From Mycobacterium paraffinicum (lineage in GTDB: Bacteria; Actinomycetota; Actinomycetes; Mycobacteriales; Mycobacteriaceae), in assembly GCF_001907675.1 (NCBI RefSeq), contig NZ_MPNT01000006.1, positions 1 to 64,000 on the forward strand: 64,000 nt of DNA, in the 5' to 3' direction. Position 1 is the first letter of the stretch; each line of letters starts with the position of its first letter. Below, one piece after another: positions 10,501-18,432 of this stretch. The translations under genes and the position numbers were made by a program. Under the pieces are notes generated by a model. The model saw only the letters and a list, made by a program, of their open reading frames with translations. It did not search any database and was not told where the DNA came from.

Positions 10501-13500
10501 GCGCGCCGACGAGGACCCGGCCGACGTCGCGACGAAGTCGCCATCGTCAGCTCCGGCTGAACGAGTGCGGGTGCTGGCACTGTCCGGACGGTCACCGGAG
10601 GCACTGGTGGCCTTGGCGTTGCGTTACGAGGCCTGGCTTGGCGCCCACCCGGATGTGGACCTCGCCGAGGTATGCCTCACCGCCGGAACGGGCCGTTCAC
10701 ACTTCGAACATCGCGCCGCGCTGGTCGTGGATTCGGTTGAAGGCGCGCGTGAGGCTTTGGCTGAATTGGCCGAGAACCGGCTGCGGCCCGGTGTTGTTCG
10801 TGGCGAGCACACACACCACCCGACGACGGCATGGTTGTTCACCGGACAGGGCAGCCAGTATCCGGGGATGGCGCGCGAGTTGTTCGACACCGAGCCGGTT
10901 TTCGCCGAAACCGTGACACGTTGTGCCGATGCGGTCAGCGATATTTTGCCGCATCCGTTGCTTGAGGTGCTCTTCGCCACCGATCGTGAAACCGGCGGTG
11001 AAGCGGGAGCGAGGCTGCGGCACACGTCGTTTGCGCAGCCGGCGCTTTTCGCGGTCGAGATGGGTTTGGCCCGGCTGTGGCAGTCCTGGGGGATCGAACC
11101 CGATGTGGTGCTGGGGCACAGCGTGGGTCAATACGCGGCGGCATGTGTGGCAGGCGTGTTCAGTCTCGAGGACGGCGCCCGGCTGATCGCCGAGCGCGGC
11201 CGGATGTTCGGCAGCCTGCCTGAAGGCGGGCGGATGGTGGCGGTGTTCGCCGATGCCAAGCGCGTCGAGGAGGTGGCCGGTGAATTCCCGCGCGTGTCGG
11301 TGGCGGCCTACAACGGACCCAACACCGTGCTTTCGGGTCCCGGGGAAGACCTGGAACCGATCGTCGCCAAGTTCGGTGAGGACGCAATCCGCTGCACCTG
11401 GCTGCAGACGAGCCACGCCTTTCACTCGGAACTACTGGATCCGGTGCTTGATGAATTCGAGTCGTACGCGGCGCAATTGCAGTTCGCCGCCCCGACGATG
11501 CCGCTGGTCTGCAACCGCACCGGCGCCGTGCTCACCGCCCAGACCCCGCTCGATGCTCAATACTGGCGGCGGCATTCCCGACAGCCGGTGCAGTTCGCCG
11601 AGAGCGTGCACACGGTGGCGGCGCTGGGCTGCTCCGTGTTGATGGAGATCGGCCCGCAACCCGTGCTGACCGGGGCTGCGGTGCAGGTCTGGCCGGAGCA
11701 TTTGGCCGCGCCGCGCGCCATCGTCTCGCTACGCAAGGGCGTCGGCGACCGGCGCCAGATCGCCGAGGCCATGGCCGGAGCGTACGTCGCCGGCCACCTT
11801 CCCAATTTCGCTGCGGTGCATGGTCAGTCGCATCGCAGAGTGGAATTGCCCACCTATCCGTTCCAGCGCCGCCGGTTCTGGCCCAAGACATCCAGCGTTG
11901 CGGTAGACGGTCCGGCGGTATCCGGCATTCTCGGTAACGCGAAAGACCTCGCCTCTGGCGACACCGTCTACACCAGCAGGTTGTCCGTCAAGTCGCAGCC
12001 CTGGCTGTCCGACCACGTCATCTACGGCACCGTCGTCGTCCCCGGAGCAACGTACGCGGCGATGGCGTTGGCCGCGGTCGGTGCACCGGCGCGGGTGAAG
12101 GACGTCTTCTTCTACGAGCCGATCATCCTGCCCGAGAGGAGTTCTCGTGAGATGCAGTTGAGCTTGCATCCGCCGCAGGACGGCGGTGAAGCCAAGTTCC
12201 AAGTGCACAGCCGCCCGTATGGTGAACGCGGCGCCGAGTGGTCATTGAACGCTGAAGGCAGCGTGGTGAGCGGCGCCGCCGACGGAGCCGTGTCCGAGGA
12301 GGCGGCTCCGGTCGACGAAGCGATCGAACGACTGAACCGCATGCGTCCACAGGAGTTGTTCGAGACCTTCGCTGACTTGGAGTTGGCATGGGGGCCGACC
12401 TGGTCCGGTTCCCTGAAGTCACTGTGGCTCGGTCAGGGTGAGGCGATCGGCGACATCGTCGTCGGTGAGGAACTCGCCGAACACCTCGGGACCGAGCCGA
12501 TGCACCCGGTGCTGATGGACCTGTGCACCGGGGTCGCCTTCCCGGCGTTCCCGGCACTTCTCGCGGCCGAACAAGGCGTCAACGATCTGTTCCTGCCGCT
12601 GCGGTACGGGCAGGTGACGCTGCGGGAGAAGATGCCTCGGCGGTTCTACTGCCGCGCGAGGTGGCACGAGAGCGCGCTCGACAGCGAAACCCAGGTCTTC
12701 GATCTCGATTACGTCGATCGAGATGGCCGTCATTTGGGCGGTATTCGCGAGTTCACGGTCAAGCGGGCACCTCGCGAGGCGCTGCTTCGTGGCCTCGGCG
12801 GCGATGCCACCCGGCTGCTCTACACCGTCGGTTGGCACGAGGTACCGGCGCCTGCGCCGGCCGAAACCACCGTGCACGGCACCTGGCTGATCGCCGGATT
12901 CGACGAACTGGCCGCCAACGTGCCGGGCTGCATCGCGTTCGACCCGACCACCGATCCGGATCCTTTGGGGCGGTTAATCACTGAGGCCCACGCGCGTGGA
13001 GTGCCCGTCTCCGGCGTCGTGTGGCGCAGCGCAGGCCCGAATGGAGAAGAATCGAGCGCCGACGTCGCTGCGCGCGTCGAGACCGAAATCGCCAATCTGC
13101 TCAGCGGCGTACACGCCGCGCAAGGCGGCGACGTGAAACTGCCGAACGGACTGTGGATCGTCACCGAGCGGGCGGTAGCCACCGAGTCCGGCGAACCGGT
13201 CGACCCGGTGCAGGCGGCGCTGTGGGGATTCGGCCGCACCACGATCAACGAGGAACCGGCGCTGCGCTGCAGGCTGGTCGATTGCGACGGATCGCGGGAG
13301 GCGGTTGCGGTGCTGGCCGGCCTGTTGGCCAACCCGCTCGACGAGCCGGAAGTGGCGCTGCGACAAGGACGGCTGCTGGCCTCCCGGCTGTTGCCATGGG
13401 CGCGCAGCGGTCACCTGACGGTGCCGCGTTCAACCGACTATGTCCTTGCGCCCACCGAACGCGGCGCGATCGACAACCTGCGGCTGACCGAGACGGAGGT

Positions 13501-15517
13501 GCCGCCGCCGGACGAGGGCTACGTGCAGGTGCGGGTGGAGGCGGCGGGTCTCAACTTCCGCGATGTGCTCAATGTCCTGGGCCTCTACCCGGGTGACCCC
13601 GGACCGATCGGCGGTGACTTCGCAGGCATCGTCACGCAGTTGGGTGGCGGCGTCACCGGGCTCGAGGTGGGCCAACGTGTTTACGGCTTCATGCAGGGCG
13701 CCTTCTCCAGCCGATTCAACGTGCCGGCCCAGTTGCTCGCGCCGATTCCGGACGGAGTTGGTGCGGTCGAGGCGGCCACGATTCCCGCCGCGGCGCTGAC
13801 CGTCCGACTCGCGTTCGACTGGGCGCAGCTGAAGCCCGGTGACCGAGTGCTCATCCACGCCGCCAGCGGTGGCGTCGGGCTGGCTGCCATCCAGCTGGCC
13901 CAGCAACACGGTGCCGTCGTCTTCGCGACCGCCAGCACCTACAAGCGCGCGACGCTACGCAGAATGGGTGTGAAGTACGTCTACGACTCGCGGACAACGG
14001 ATTTCGCTGACGAGATCCTCGCTGACACCGACGGCACAGGCGTCGACGTGGTGCTCAACAGCCTGACCAACGAGGGCTTCATCGAAGCGACCGTGCGGGC
14101 CACCGCCCACAACGGCCGGTTCGCCGAGATCGCCAAGCGCGACATCTGGGCACCTGAACAAATGGCGGAGGTCCGTCCCGACATCGTCTACGAGATCGTC
14201 GCGCTGGACACGGTGACCTACCAAGAGCCCGAGCGCATCCGCGGGTTGCTGACCGAGGTGTCGCGCGGGTTGGCCACCGGCGACTGGACGCCATTGCCCG
14301 CCGAGATCTACCCGATGACCGAGGCGAGGACCGCGTTCCGGCGCATGCAGCAAGCCCGGCACATCGGGAAGATAGTGCTGCAGATGCCGAATCCGCTTCA
14401 GCCGCGGGCCGATCGGAGCTATCTGATCACCGGCGGACTCGGTGCCATCGGTCTGCATACGGCCTCATACCTGGCCCAGCTCGGTGCTGGAGACCTCGTC
14501 CTGACCAGCCGGCGCGAGCTCGACGCGGATGCACACCGGCTGATTGAGGAGATCGCCGAGCGCTATAAGTGCCGAGTACACGTCTTTCCGGCCGATGTCG
14601 GCGACGAGTCCGCGGTCGCGACGCTGCTGGCCCGGATCCGTGCGGAGTTGCCGCCGCTCGCCGGGGTGGTGCATCTGGCCGGCGTGCTCGACGACGCGCT
14701 GATATCCCAACAGAACCTGGAGCGATTCCGAACGACATTGGCGCCCAAAGCGTTCGGCGCTGACCATTTGGATCGCTTGACGAAGGACGACGACCTGGAC
14801 TTCTTCGTCGTGTCCTCTTCGGTGTCCAGCCTATTCGGTTCCCCCGGTCAGTCGAACTACGCCACGGCCAACGCGTTTCTCGACGGGCTGGTCGCGCGGC
14901 GAAGGGCGCAAGGCCTGCCGGCCACCGGTGTCAACTTCGGTCCCTGGGCCCAGGGTGGCATGGCCTCCTCGGAGGCCGCGACCGCCAATATCAGTGCCCA
15001 GGGCCTGATTGCGCTGGAACCGTCGGCTGCGCTCGGCGCCCTCGCCGAGGTCGTGGCAAACGGAACCGGCCAGGCCACCGTCGTCAAGGCCAATTGGCAG
15101 CGTGCCGCGAAGGTGCTGGGCAGTTCGCGTCCGCCGATCCTCGACCTCGTCTTGCCCAGTGCCATCGGAGAGGTGACCGGCGACAGTGAGTTGCTCAAGC
15201 AGCTGATGGAGATACCGGTGCCCCAGCGGGCGGGCTTCGTGACCGAGTTCCTTCAGCGAGAGGTGCAGAGCTTCCTGCGGTTGGCGCAACCGCCGGCCGC
15301 GAGCAGCCGGTTCCTGGACCTGGGCACGGATTCGCTGATGGCGATCGAACTGCGCAACAGGTTGCACAGTCAGTTCGGCGGCAAGTTCACCATCAACGCG
15401 ACCGCGGTGTTCGACTATCCGACCATCGGCGGGCTCGCCGAATACCTGGTGGGTCAGCTGCCCGATGCGGAGTCAGAGTCGGACCCGGAACCGGTCGAGG
15501 GGCCGCAGCCGGATTGA
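4505..15517 (+). CDS. pks: Bimodular type I polyketide synthase, probable polyphleic acid synthase of the TPP locus
   Basis: This 3670-residue synthase starts at ATG 4505, eight bases after a strong ribosome site. Module 1 has KS (Cys184), AT (GHSVG, Ser639), KR (from about residue 1190, YGAAN) and ACP (Ser1506). Module 2 has KS (Cys1740), AT (Ser2206), DH (HVIYGTVVVP, His2504), ER (GGVGLAA near 3120), KR (Tyr3452) and ACP (Ser3610). There is no thioesterase, so release must be in trans. Both AT domains carry HAFHS, the malonyl-CoA signature, so straight chains are expected. TPP acyl chains contain repeated CH=CH-CH2-CH2 units; one non-ER module and one fully reducing module working iteratively fit that repeat. 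Module 1 shows no DH. Mono-modular Pks2/Pks3/4-type enzymes are excluded by the architecture. The locus assignment is inference; the domains are seen directly. Confidence 0.93.
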   Translation: MTSVEGLKGPSSGFAVVGYAARFPGAADADEFWDVLRQGRDAISEVPQDRWDVDEFFDPESGMPGKVVTRRGGFVDDVTGFDAPFFGMSAREVRLMDPQHRILLETAWRAVEHSGIAPTALADTNTGVFVGLSTHDYLGMASDELTYPEIEAYLAIGTSNAAAAGRISYRLGLKGPAIAVDTACSSSLVAIHQACQALRLGECDLALAGGANVLLTPATMIAFSSAQMLAPDGRCKTFDAAADGYVRGEGCGVIVIKRLEDAIRDGDRIRAVIRGSAINQDGASGGLTVPNGVAQQRVIAEALKRADLEPGEVGYLEAHGTGTSLGDPIEAQAAGAVLGAGRDPGEPLLMGSVKTNIGHLEAAAGIAGVIKVILSLENELLPQHLHFENPSPHIPWDRLAVEVVTEATAWERNGRRRIAGISSFGFAGTNAHVILEEAPEQAAPSAPVPAEVDPRMFSILPLSARTPAALVRLADEYRGWLSAHPEATLADVCFTAGAGRAHLEQRAALVVNSRESAIELLGALADDRPAPGLFRGASRDAPKTAWLFTGQGSQYPGMARELFDTEPVFAQTLKRCAAAVADALEKPLLEVIFDVDGPDGEATLQQTSYAQPALFAIEMGLARLWQSWGFEPDVVLGHSVGQYSAACVAGVFSLEDGALLIAERGRLFGSLPAGGRMVAIFTAGERVEQLTDEFPSLSVAAYNGANTVLSGPAVDLEQAVARLAADGVRCDWLDTSHAFHSALLDPILDEFESYAARFNFAAPQRILIDNRSGAALGRSVKIDGAYWRRHARQPVEFAKSVRTLAELDCKVLLEIGPRPVLTAAALAAWPDPATAPRAIASLRRNAADHRQITEAVADAYVSGHLPDFGALRQPHARKLDLPTYPFERRQYWFRDNRGNNGNDHPDHARPQHRAERTRAVHLLEDGRIEELATLLDGASGDRQTLNVLTKLAAQHNQQRTTGSIADDRYEIRWAKSPAPLSRTDTAGGSSWIVVGDNGDAVQPLVDVLVAHGHHHRVVGLPMSDADEDQLADALRAAAEQDSTPRIVHVAALEAGTTPSMRSLLRVQHRILGGTRRLFRATAAAELRSPIWIVTRGAQRVADSDTVAPHQSCLWGFGRAAALEFPHVWGGLADLAEGTAEDWAQLVDRIMTPPGSTREDQLALRGQAVYVPRLVRRKEPPSATPLQLRDDATYLVTGGLGAIGLEIAGYLAAHGARNLVLTSRRAPSDAAQQRIEALGERHGCRIRAVPADVGNVHDVARLLAGVQAELPPLAGIVHAAGEIGTTPLTALEDAEVDRVFAGKVWGAWHLSEAAADLTLDFFISTSSIASVWGGFGQTAYGAANAFLDGLAWHLREQGIPGFSVNFGPWSAGMADAESRARLDQRGVRTLSPAEALAGLADVLGGAASHGPIQEVVARIDWARFLPLYQQAGRRALLAELDREVPDPVPAVTAAGKTPLVERLTGAPVQQRKKLLTDYLRDAVAEVTRVDAAEIREDAGFFDLGMDSLMAVELRRRIEQGVGKEIPATLAMDHPRLSDVADYLLVDVLELSDQAKPTPRPAPSVTTPAAEPIAVVAVSCRFPGAPDPDAFWRLLSEGVDAIREVPEDRFDIDEFYDPDPDMPGKTYTRFGGFLDEIDGFDPEFFGISPREAVWIEPQQRLMLETVWEGLERAGYAPATLRGSRTGVFAGVAANEYAHLLSSESIDKIEPYFITGNALNAISGRVAFALGLEGPAMAVDTACSSALVAVHQAVQALHSGDCDMALAGGVNVLLSPVTVIAASRARMLSPVGRCKTFDASADGYVRSEGCGILVLKRLSDAERDGDRICAVISSSAVNQDGASSGLTVPNGGAQQRLIGTALARAGWAGGDVDYLEAHGTGTPLGDPIEVQAAAAAYGVGRDADRPLLMGSVKTNIGHTESASGAAGLIKVVLSLQHGVLPQSLHFEQPSPHIPWDSLPVRVVDKALPWQANGRPRRAGVSSFGFTGTNAHVLVEEAPARAGRADEDPADVATKSPSSAPAERVRVLALSGRSPEALVALALRYEAWLGAHPDVDLAEVCLTAGTGRSHFEHRAALVVDSVEGAREALAELAENRLRPGVVRGEHTHHPTTAWLFTGQGSQYPGMARELFDTEPVFAETVTRCADAVSDILPHPLLEVLFATDRETGGEAGARLRHTSFAQPALFAVEMGLARLWQSWGIEPDVVLGHSVGQYAAACVAGVFSLEDGARLIAERGRMFGSLPEGGRMVAVFADAKRVEEVAGEFPRVSVAAYNGPNTVLSGPGEDLEPIVAKFGEDAIRCTWLQTSHAFHSELLDPVLDEFESYAAQLQFAAPTMPLVCNRTGAVLTAQTPLDAQYWRRHSRQPVQFAESVHTVAALGCSVLMEIGPQPVLTGAAVQVWPEHLAAPRAIVSLRKGVGDRRQIAEAMAGAYVAGHLPNFAAVHGQSHRRVELPTYPFQRRRFWPKTSSVAVDGPAVSGILGNAKDLASGDTVYTSRLSVKSQPWLSDHVIYGTVVVPGATYAAMALAAVGAPARVKDVFFYEPIILPERSSREMQLSLHPPQDGGEAKFQVHSRPYGERGAEWSLNAEGSVVSGAADGAVSEEAAPVDEAIERLNRMRPQELFETFADLELAWGPTWSGSLKSLWLGQGEAIGDIVVGEELAEHLGTEPMHPVLMDLCTGVAFPAFPALLAAEQGVNDLFLPLRYGQVTLREKMPRRFYCRARWHESALDSETQVFDLDYVDRDGRHLGGIREFTVKRAPREALLRGLGGDATRLLYTVGWHEVPAPAPAETTVHGTWLIAGFDELAANVPGCIAFDPTTDPDPLGRLITEAHARGVPVSGVVWRSAGPNGEESSADVAARVETEIANLLSGVHAAQGGDVKLPNGLWIVTERAVATESGEPVDPVQAALWGFGRTTINEEPALRCRLVDCDGSREAVAVLAGLLANPLDEPEVALRQGRLLASRLLPWARSGHLTVPRSTDYVLAPTERGAIDNLRLTETEVPPPDEGYVQVRVEAAGLNFRDVLNVLGLYPGDPGPIGGDFAGIVTQLGGGVTGLEVGQRVYGFMQGAFSSRFNVPAQLLAPIPDGVGAVEAATIPAAALTVRLAFDWAQLKPGDRVLIHAASGGVGLAAIQLAQQHGAVVFATASTYKRATLRRMGVKYVYDSRTTDFADEILADTDGTGVDVVLNSLTNEGFIEATVRATAHNGRFAEIAKRDIWAPEQMAEVRPDIVYEIVALDTVTYQEPERIRGLLTEVSRGLATGDWTPLPAEIYPMTEARTAFRRMQQARHIGKIVLQMPNPLQPRADRSYLITGGLGAIGLHTASYLAQLGAGDLVLTSRRELDADAHRLIEEIAERYKCRVHVFPADVGDESAVATLLARIRAELPPLAGVVHLAGVLDDALISQQNLERFRTTLAPKAFGADHLDRLTKDDDLDFFVVSSSVSSLFGSPGQSNYATANAFLDGLVARRRAQGLPATGVNFGPWAQGGMASSEAATANISAQGLIALEPSAALGALAEVVANGTGQATVVKANWQRAAKVLGSSRPPILDLVLPSAIGEVTGDSELLKQLMEIPVPQRAGFVTEFLQREVQSFLRLAQPPAASSRFLDLGTDSLMAIELRNRLHSQFGGKFTINATAVFDYPTIGGLAEYLVGQLPDAESESDPEPVEGPQPD

Positions 15518-15529
15518 TGTGCGCCGGCG

Positions 15530-15895
15530 TCAGCCGCTGATATCGAAACCGGCGATGACCTTGGGCGGGCGCACCCGCACCACGAGTTCGCCGGGAACGG
15601 CGTTGCGGCGGCCGAATTCTTCGGCACGGTCGGCGCCCATGTACCGCGCGCCGGTCCGGGTCGCGATGTCCAACACGTCGGCTGCGTCCTCACCGACCTC
15701 GGCGACGCCCTGCACCTGAACGAACGAATACGGCGGATGGGGGTCGTCGACGCAGATCACCGTCCGTGGATCACGCGCCAGGGCACGGCCTTTCGACGTG
15801 TCACGGCCCGTGGTGAACGCCAGCTGCCCATCGTCGACGACGAACCACACCGGCGCCACCAGCGGCCGGCCGTCGGCGGCGACGTAGCCGAGCAT
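15530..15895 (-). CDS. PPOX/F420-binding family protein, N-terminus out of frame
   Basis: This 121-residue open frame matches the split-barrel pyridoxamine-phosphate-oxidase-like family of small F420/FMN-dependent mycobacterial proteins, with LVAPVWFVVDDG, a GRALARDPR segment and DDPHPPYSFVQVQG. The apparent ATG at 15895 is probably not the true start. The family normally has about 20 more residues, and those are present upstream in another frame (15896-15962). Removing one base from GTGG at 15896-15899 would restore RTGMLGYVA. The upstream ATG (15962) lies 3 bases after the stop of the acyl-CoA dehydrogenase, so the gene was the last member of that operon. It is either a real frameshift or a sequencing error. 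Confidence 0.75.
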   Translation of the reverse strand: MLGYVAADGRPLVAPVWFVVDDGQLAFTTGRDTSKGRALARDPRTVICVDDPHPPYSFVQVQGVAEVGEDAADVLDIATRTGARYMGADRAEEFGRRNAVPGELVVRVRPPKVIAGFDISG

Positions 15896-15962
15896 CCACG
15901 GTGCGGGCAGCCTGAAAAGGCACTGACAGGAAGGAGACCACCCTGTCGGACAGCTCTGCCAT
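15896..15962 (-). other. Out-of-frame N-terminal segment of the PPOX protein
   Basis: Read from ATG 15962 the frame gives MAELSDRVVSFLS, the usual opening of this protein family, then runs out of register with the body of the gene. The disruption is best placed at 15896-15899. Confidence 0.6.
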
Positions 15963-15965
15963 CGG

Positions 15966-17072
15966 CTAGAGCCGGACTAAGTCGTAGTCGCCGATGTGGT
16001 CGATCAGATTGTGCAGGTGTTCGCCGGAGGTGCCCAGGGTGTGCTCGATCGCGGTGAGCCGGGCCGCGTAATGGGCCACCGGATATTCGGCGGTTACGCC
16101 GATTCCGCCGTGCAGCTGGATCGACTCCTGGGCGATGTGCCGGCCCGAGCGGCCGATCTGCAACTTGGCGCGCGAGGCGATCACCGGGTCCAGGTTGCCG
16201 TCGGCGATCGACATCGACGCGTAGAGGCTCATGCTGCGGGCCAGTTCGAGCGAGACGTACATGTCGGCGGCCCGCTGGGTGAGTGCCTGGAACTTGTTGA
16301 GCGTGACCCCGAACTGCTTGCGGGTCTTCAGGTAATCGGTGGTCAGTCGCAGCGCTTCCTCCATCGCCCCGACCGCTTCGGCGCACAGCCCCGCTTGGAT
16401 GCGGATGATGGCGTCGCGGATGGCCCGCGCCGCGTCGGCCGCTTCGCCCAGGGGTTCGGCCGGGGTGGCGTCCAGATCGATCTGCGCGCCGCGTTGCCCG
16501 TCGAACGTCGGGTACGGGTGCCTGGTCACCGCCCCCGCATCGACGAGGAACAGGCCGGTGCCGCCGTCCGGCCGCGCGGCGCTGACCACCAAAGTGTCGG
16601 CGGAGTCACCGGCGAGCACCGGGTTCTTCCGGCCGCTCAGCGTCCACGAATCACCCTGCCGCACAGCCTGCGTGGCCACGTCGCCGGATGGTTTGCGCTG
16701 GCCCGGTTCCTGGTGGGCGAACGCCAGCAACCGCTGCCCGCCCGCGACCTCGTCGAGCAGTTGCTTCTGCTCCTGGGTGCCGAGCTCGGCGATCAGCGCG
16801 CCGGGTCCGAGCGCGGCATGCAGGACCGGTTCCGGGGCGAGCCGGCGTCCGATCTCGGTGAGCACCACCGCGATCTCGATCTGGCCCGACTCGTCGGGGT
16901 CGAATCCGAGGCCGAGGATGCCGGTGTCGGCCAGCTGACTCCACACCTCACGACTCCACCCGAGGTCGGAGTCGATGATCTTGTTGCGGCTTTCCGGGTC
17001 GTAGGAACGCGCCAGCAGTTCGCGGGTCGTGTCTCGGAGCAGGCCCTGCTCGTCGCTCAGCTGAAAGTCCAT
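15966..17072 (-). CDS. Acyl-CoA dehydrogenase (FadE), subunit 2 of a pair
   Basis: This 368-residue flavoprotein oxidises acyl-CoA to the 2-enoyl-CoA. It opens with MDFQLSDEQGLLRDTTRELL and has the C-terminal helical region with YLKTRKQFGVTLNKFQALTQ, LELARSMSLYASM and the typical end QLHGGIGVTAEYPVAHY. It lies 7 bases after another FadE of similar length in the same direction. Mycobacteria often use two different FadE chains as an alpha2beta2 enzyme for bulky side chains such as sterols, so a heteromer is likely. The substrate is unknown. Confidence 0.9.
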   Translation of the reverse strand: MDFQLSDEQGLLRDTTRELLARSYDPESRNKIIDSDLGWSREVWSQLADTGILGLGFDPDESGQIEIAVVLTEIGRRLAPEPVLHAALGPGALIAELGTQEQKQLLDEVAGGQRLLAFAHQEPGQRKPSGDVATQAVRQGDSWTLSGRKNPVLAGDSADTLVVSAARPDGGTGLFLVDAGAVTRHPYPTFDGQRGAQIDLDATPAEPLGEAADAARAIRDAIIRIQAGLCAEAVGAMEEALRLTTDYLKTRKQFGVTLNKFQALTQRAADMYVSLELARSMSLYASMSIADGNLDPVIASRAKLQIGRSGRHIAQESIQLHGGIGVTAEYPVAHYAARLTAIEHTLGTSGEHLHNLIDHIGDYDLVRL

Positions 17073-17079
17073 GGCTGCC

Positions 17080-18240
17080 TCACAATCCCAGAATGGTGGA
17101 CGCGATGATGTTGCGTTGCACTTCGTTGCTGCCGCCGTAAATCGAGGTCTTGCGGTAGTTGAGGTAGTGCGGCGCGCTGCGCTGCGCCCAGGAGGGCGAC
17201 GAGATGTCGTCGCCGTCGGCGGGCAGCGCGTCCGGTCCGGCCACCTCGACGAGCAGTTCGGTGGCCACCTGTTGCAGCTGGCTGCCGCGCAGCTTCAGCA
17301 CCGATGACGCCGGGTTGGGCTGTCCGTTCGAGGAGTCGGTGACGACCCGTGACTGGGTGAGTTCCAGTGCCAGCAGCTCGTTTTCGGCCTCGGCCAGCCG
17401 CGCCGCGAACAGGCGATCTTCGAGCACCCCGGTGGCGGCGGCGTGCTTCTTCACCTCGGCGAGGCGCACTTTGGTCCGCCCCACACCCGCGATGCCGGTG
17501 CGCTCGTTGCCCAGCAGGAACTTTGCGTACGTCCAGCCTTTGTTTTCTTCTCCGACAAGCTGATTCGCGGGAACGCGAACGTCTTCGAAGAAGATCTCGT
17601 TGACCTCGTGGCCGCCGTCGATCGTCTTGATGGGCCGCAGCGTGACACCCGGCGTTTTCATGTCGAACAGCAGGAAGGAGATGCCGGCCTGACGCTTGGG
17701 CGCCTGCGGGTCGGTGCGCACCAAGCAGAAGATCCAGTCCGCGTACTGGCCCAGCGTGGTCCAGGTCTTCTGGCCGTTGACGACGTAGCTGTCGCCGTCC
17801 CGCACCGCGGTGGTGCGCAGCGATGCCAGGTCCGAACCCGCCTCCGGCTCGGAGAAGCCCTGGCACCACCAGATGTCGAGGCTGGCCGTCGGCGGCAGGA
17901 AGCGCTGTTTGACTTCCTCCGAACCGAATTCGGCGATCACCGGGCCCACCATCTTGGTGTTGAAGTTCAGCGGCTCCGGGACGCACGCCAGTTGCATCTC
18001 GTCGGCCCAGATCTGGTGCTGGGTGGGCGTCCAGTCCTTGCCGCCCCACTCGACCGGCCAGTTCGGGACCGCCAGGCCGTGCTCGTGCAGGATCTTGTGG
18101 CTGGTGACGATGTCGTCGTGGTTCACCTCCGCCGAGCCCTTGCGCACCCGCTCGCGCAGCTCTTCCGGAATCTTCGTGGTGTAGATGGTGCGGAGTTCGT
18201 CGCGGAACGCGGCTTCCTCCGGTGTGAGCGCCAGTTGCAC
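17080..18240 (-). CDS. Acyl-CoA dehydrogenase (FadE), subunit 1 of a pair
   Basis: This 386-residue acyl-CoA dehydrogenase begins MQLALTPEEAAFRDELRTIY. It contains the mid-domain WCQGFSEPEAGSDLASL flavin/substrate motif, the WTTLGQYADWIFCLVRT strand region and a C-terminal segment with YGGSNEVQRNIIA. It is the first gene of a run followed by the second FadE and then the PPOX gene. Upstream lies the divergent comEA region. The pair probably forms one enzyme; the acyl-CoA it oxidises cannot be read from the sequence. Confidence 0.9.
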   Translation of the reverse strand: MQLALTPEEAAFRDELRTIYTTKIPEELRERVRKGSAEVNHDDIVTSHKILHEHGLAVPNWPVEWGGKDWTPTQHQIWADEMQLACVPEPLNFNTKMVGPVIAEFGSEEVKQRFLPPTASLDIWWCQGFSEPEAGSDLASLRTTAVRDGDSYVVNGQKTWTTLGQYADWIFCLVRTDPQAPKRQAGISFLLFDMKTPGVTLRPIKTIDGGHEVNEIFFEDVRVPANQLVGEENKGWTYAKFLLGNERTGIAGVGRTKVRLAEVKKHAAATGVLEDRLFAARLAEAENELLALELTQSRVVTDSSNGQPNPASSVLKLRGSQLQQVATELLVEVAGPDALPADGDDISSPSWAQRSAPHYLNYRKTSIYGGSNEVQRNIIASTILGL

Positions 18241-18432
18241 GGCGGCCTCCTGTCGTCGGGGGAACGTGGCTACCAGCGTCGGATGGGTGCCCGGTGCCGG
18301 CTATGCGTTCCTGGTTCCATATTGACCCATCCCGCGGAGCGGTTGTGCACAGCCTCGGTTTAGTCCACAGTCGCCGGCCGCGGCGCCGTCCGGCGGGCCG
18401 GATCCGGCGCTCGGTGCACCTACGGTCGGCGC

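Noticed and set aside
4538..15400. Many long open frames on the minus strand and other frames opposite pks
   Set aside because: High-G+C codon use keeps stops rare on the other strand; none resembles a protein family and all lie within the strongly supported PKS.
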